Source of the DNA: DASZRZ01 sp963732925
GTDB lineage: Bacteria > Acidobacteriota > Terriglobia > Terriglobales > Acidobacteriaceae
Assembly: GCA_963732925.1 (NCBI GenBank)
Contig: CAVTBJ010000010.1
Coordinates: forward strand, 1-64,000
Reading direction: 5' to 3'
DNA: 64,000 nucleotides
Under the pieces are notes generated by a model that was not told the origin of the DNA, made no database searches, and saw only the letters and a list, made by a program, of their open reading frames with translations. The position numbers were made by a program, and so were the translations under genes. Numbering within the stretch: position 1 is the stretch's first letter; the number at the start of each line of letters is the position of its first letter. Below, one piece after another: positions 63,944 to 64,000 of this stretch.

Positions 63944-64000
63944 ATGAAAGCTCCGCTAATGCTGTTGTTTCTGGTCGGGCTGCTGGCGTTTCCCACTGCC
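63944..64000 (+). CDS. start of a secreted protein, cut by the window end
   Basis: ATG with GGGAA about eight bases upstream, followed by 19 codons reading MKAPLMLLFLVGLLAFPTA, a signal peptide. The rest lies beyond the window, so no function can be given. Confidence 0.45.
   Translation, partial: MKAPLMLLFLVGLLAFPTA

Overview
The window reads as a high-GC chromosomal segment of a Gram-negative, aerobic soil-type bacterium, most probably an acidobacterium (Acidobacteriota, Terriglobia-like). This is inferred from the gene repertoire: a large TonB-receptor-like outer membrane protein with a carboxypeptidase-regulatory plug, AsmA, DUF481 beta-barrels, DUF5818-like and SYLF secreted proteins, an isolated NuoI and a CIRCE-controlled groESL. 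It also fits the many short intergenic hairpin repeats. No 16S rRNA gene is present, so the taxonomy is not proved.

Layout. The first ~16 kb is accessory in character. It holds two Rhs-type polymorphic-toxin C-termini (1-810 and 8738-10129, minus), each overlapped by a small membrane-protein gene that could be its immunity partner. It also holds an M48 metalloprotease, groES-groEL behind a sigma70 promoter and a CIRCE operator, a REP-associated tyrosine transposase (RAYT) plus the tail of a second one, and a complete IS3-family element (6851-8126). The IS interrupts one of the hairpin repeats with a clean 4-bp target duplication. A periplasmic PQQ alcohol dehydrogenase with a di-heme cytochrome c follows.

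From 16 to 34 kb: a PAS/HisKA sensor lacking an ATPase domain, an HtrA protease, a carboxymuconolactone decarboxylase-type protein, a PII / CPA2 antiporter / AmtB cluster, a glycogen phosphorylase, SYLF, the TonB-receptor-like protein, NuoI with two OB-like secreted proteins, TadA and tRNA-Ser(CGA). From 34 to 48 kb: an NtrB/NtrC-type pair directly upstream of a sigma54 promoter and a FecR-domain surface protein, then AsmA, two tandem-PilZ proteins, a DUF481 barrel and a porin. From 48 to 64 kb: a MocA-like plus HAD pair, a VOC protein, a second DUF481 protein, PdxS/PdxT (vitamin B6), an MFS exporter, a Cys/Met-metabolism PLP enzyme, a Zn/Mn-type ABC ATPase and permease, TonB, IleS and LspA.

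Two window-wide patterns stand out. First, at least six hairpin-repeat families, mostly sharing a GGCACCCGG-like end, lie between genes and around RAYT and Rhs fragments. Second, single-base frameshifts are concentrated in a few conserved genes (five insertions in groEL, about ten indels in the phosphorylase), while long genes such as ileS are intact. This looks more like local assembly error than gene decay and should be resolved before any of these genes is called broken.
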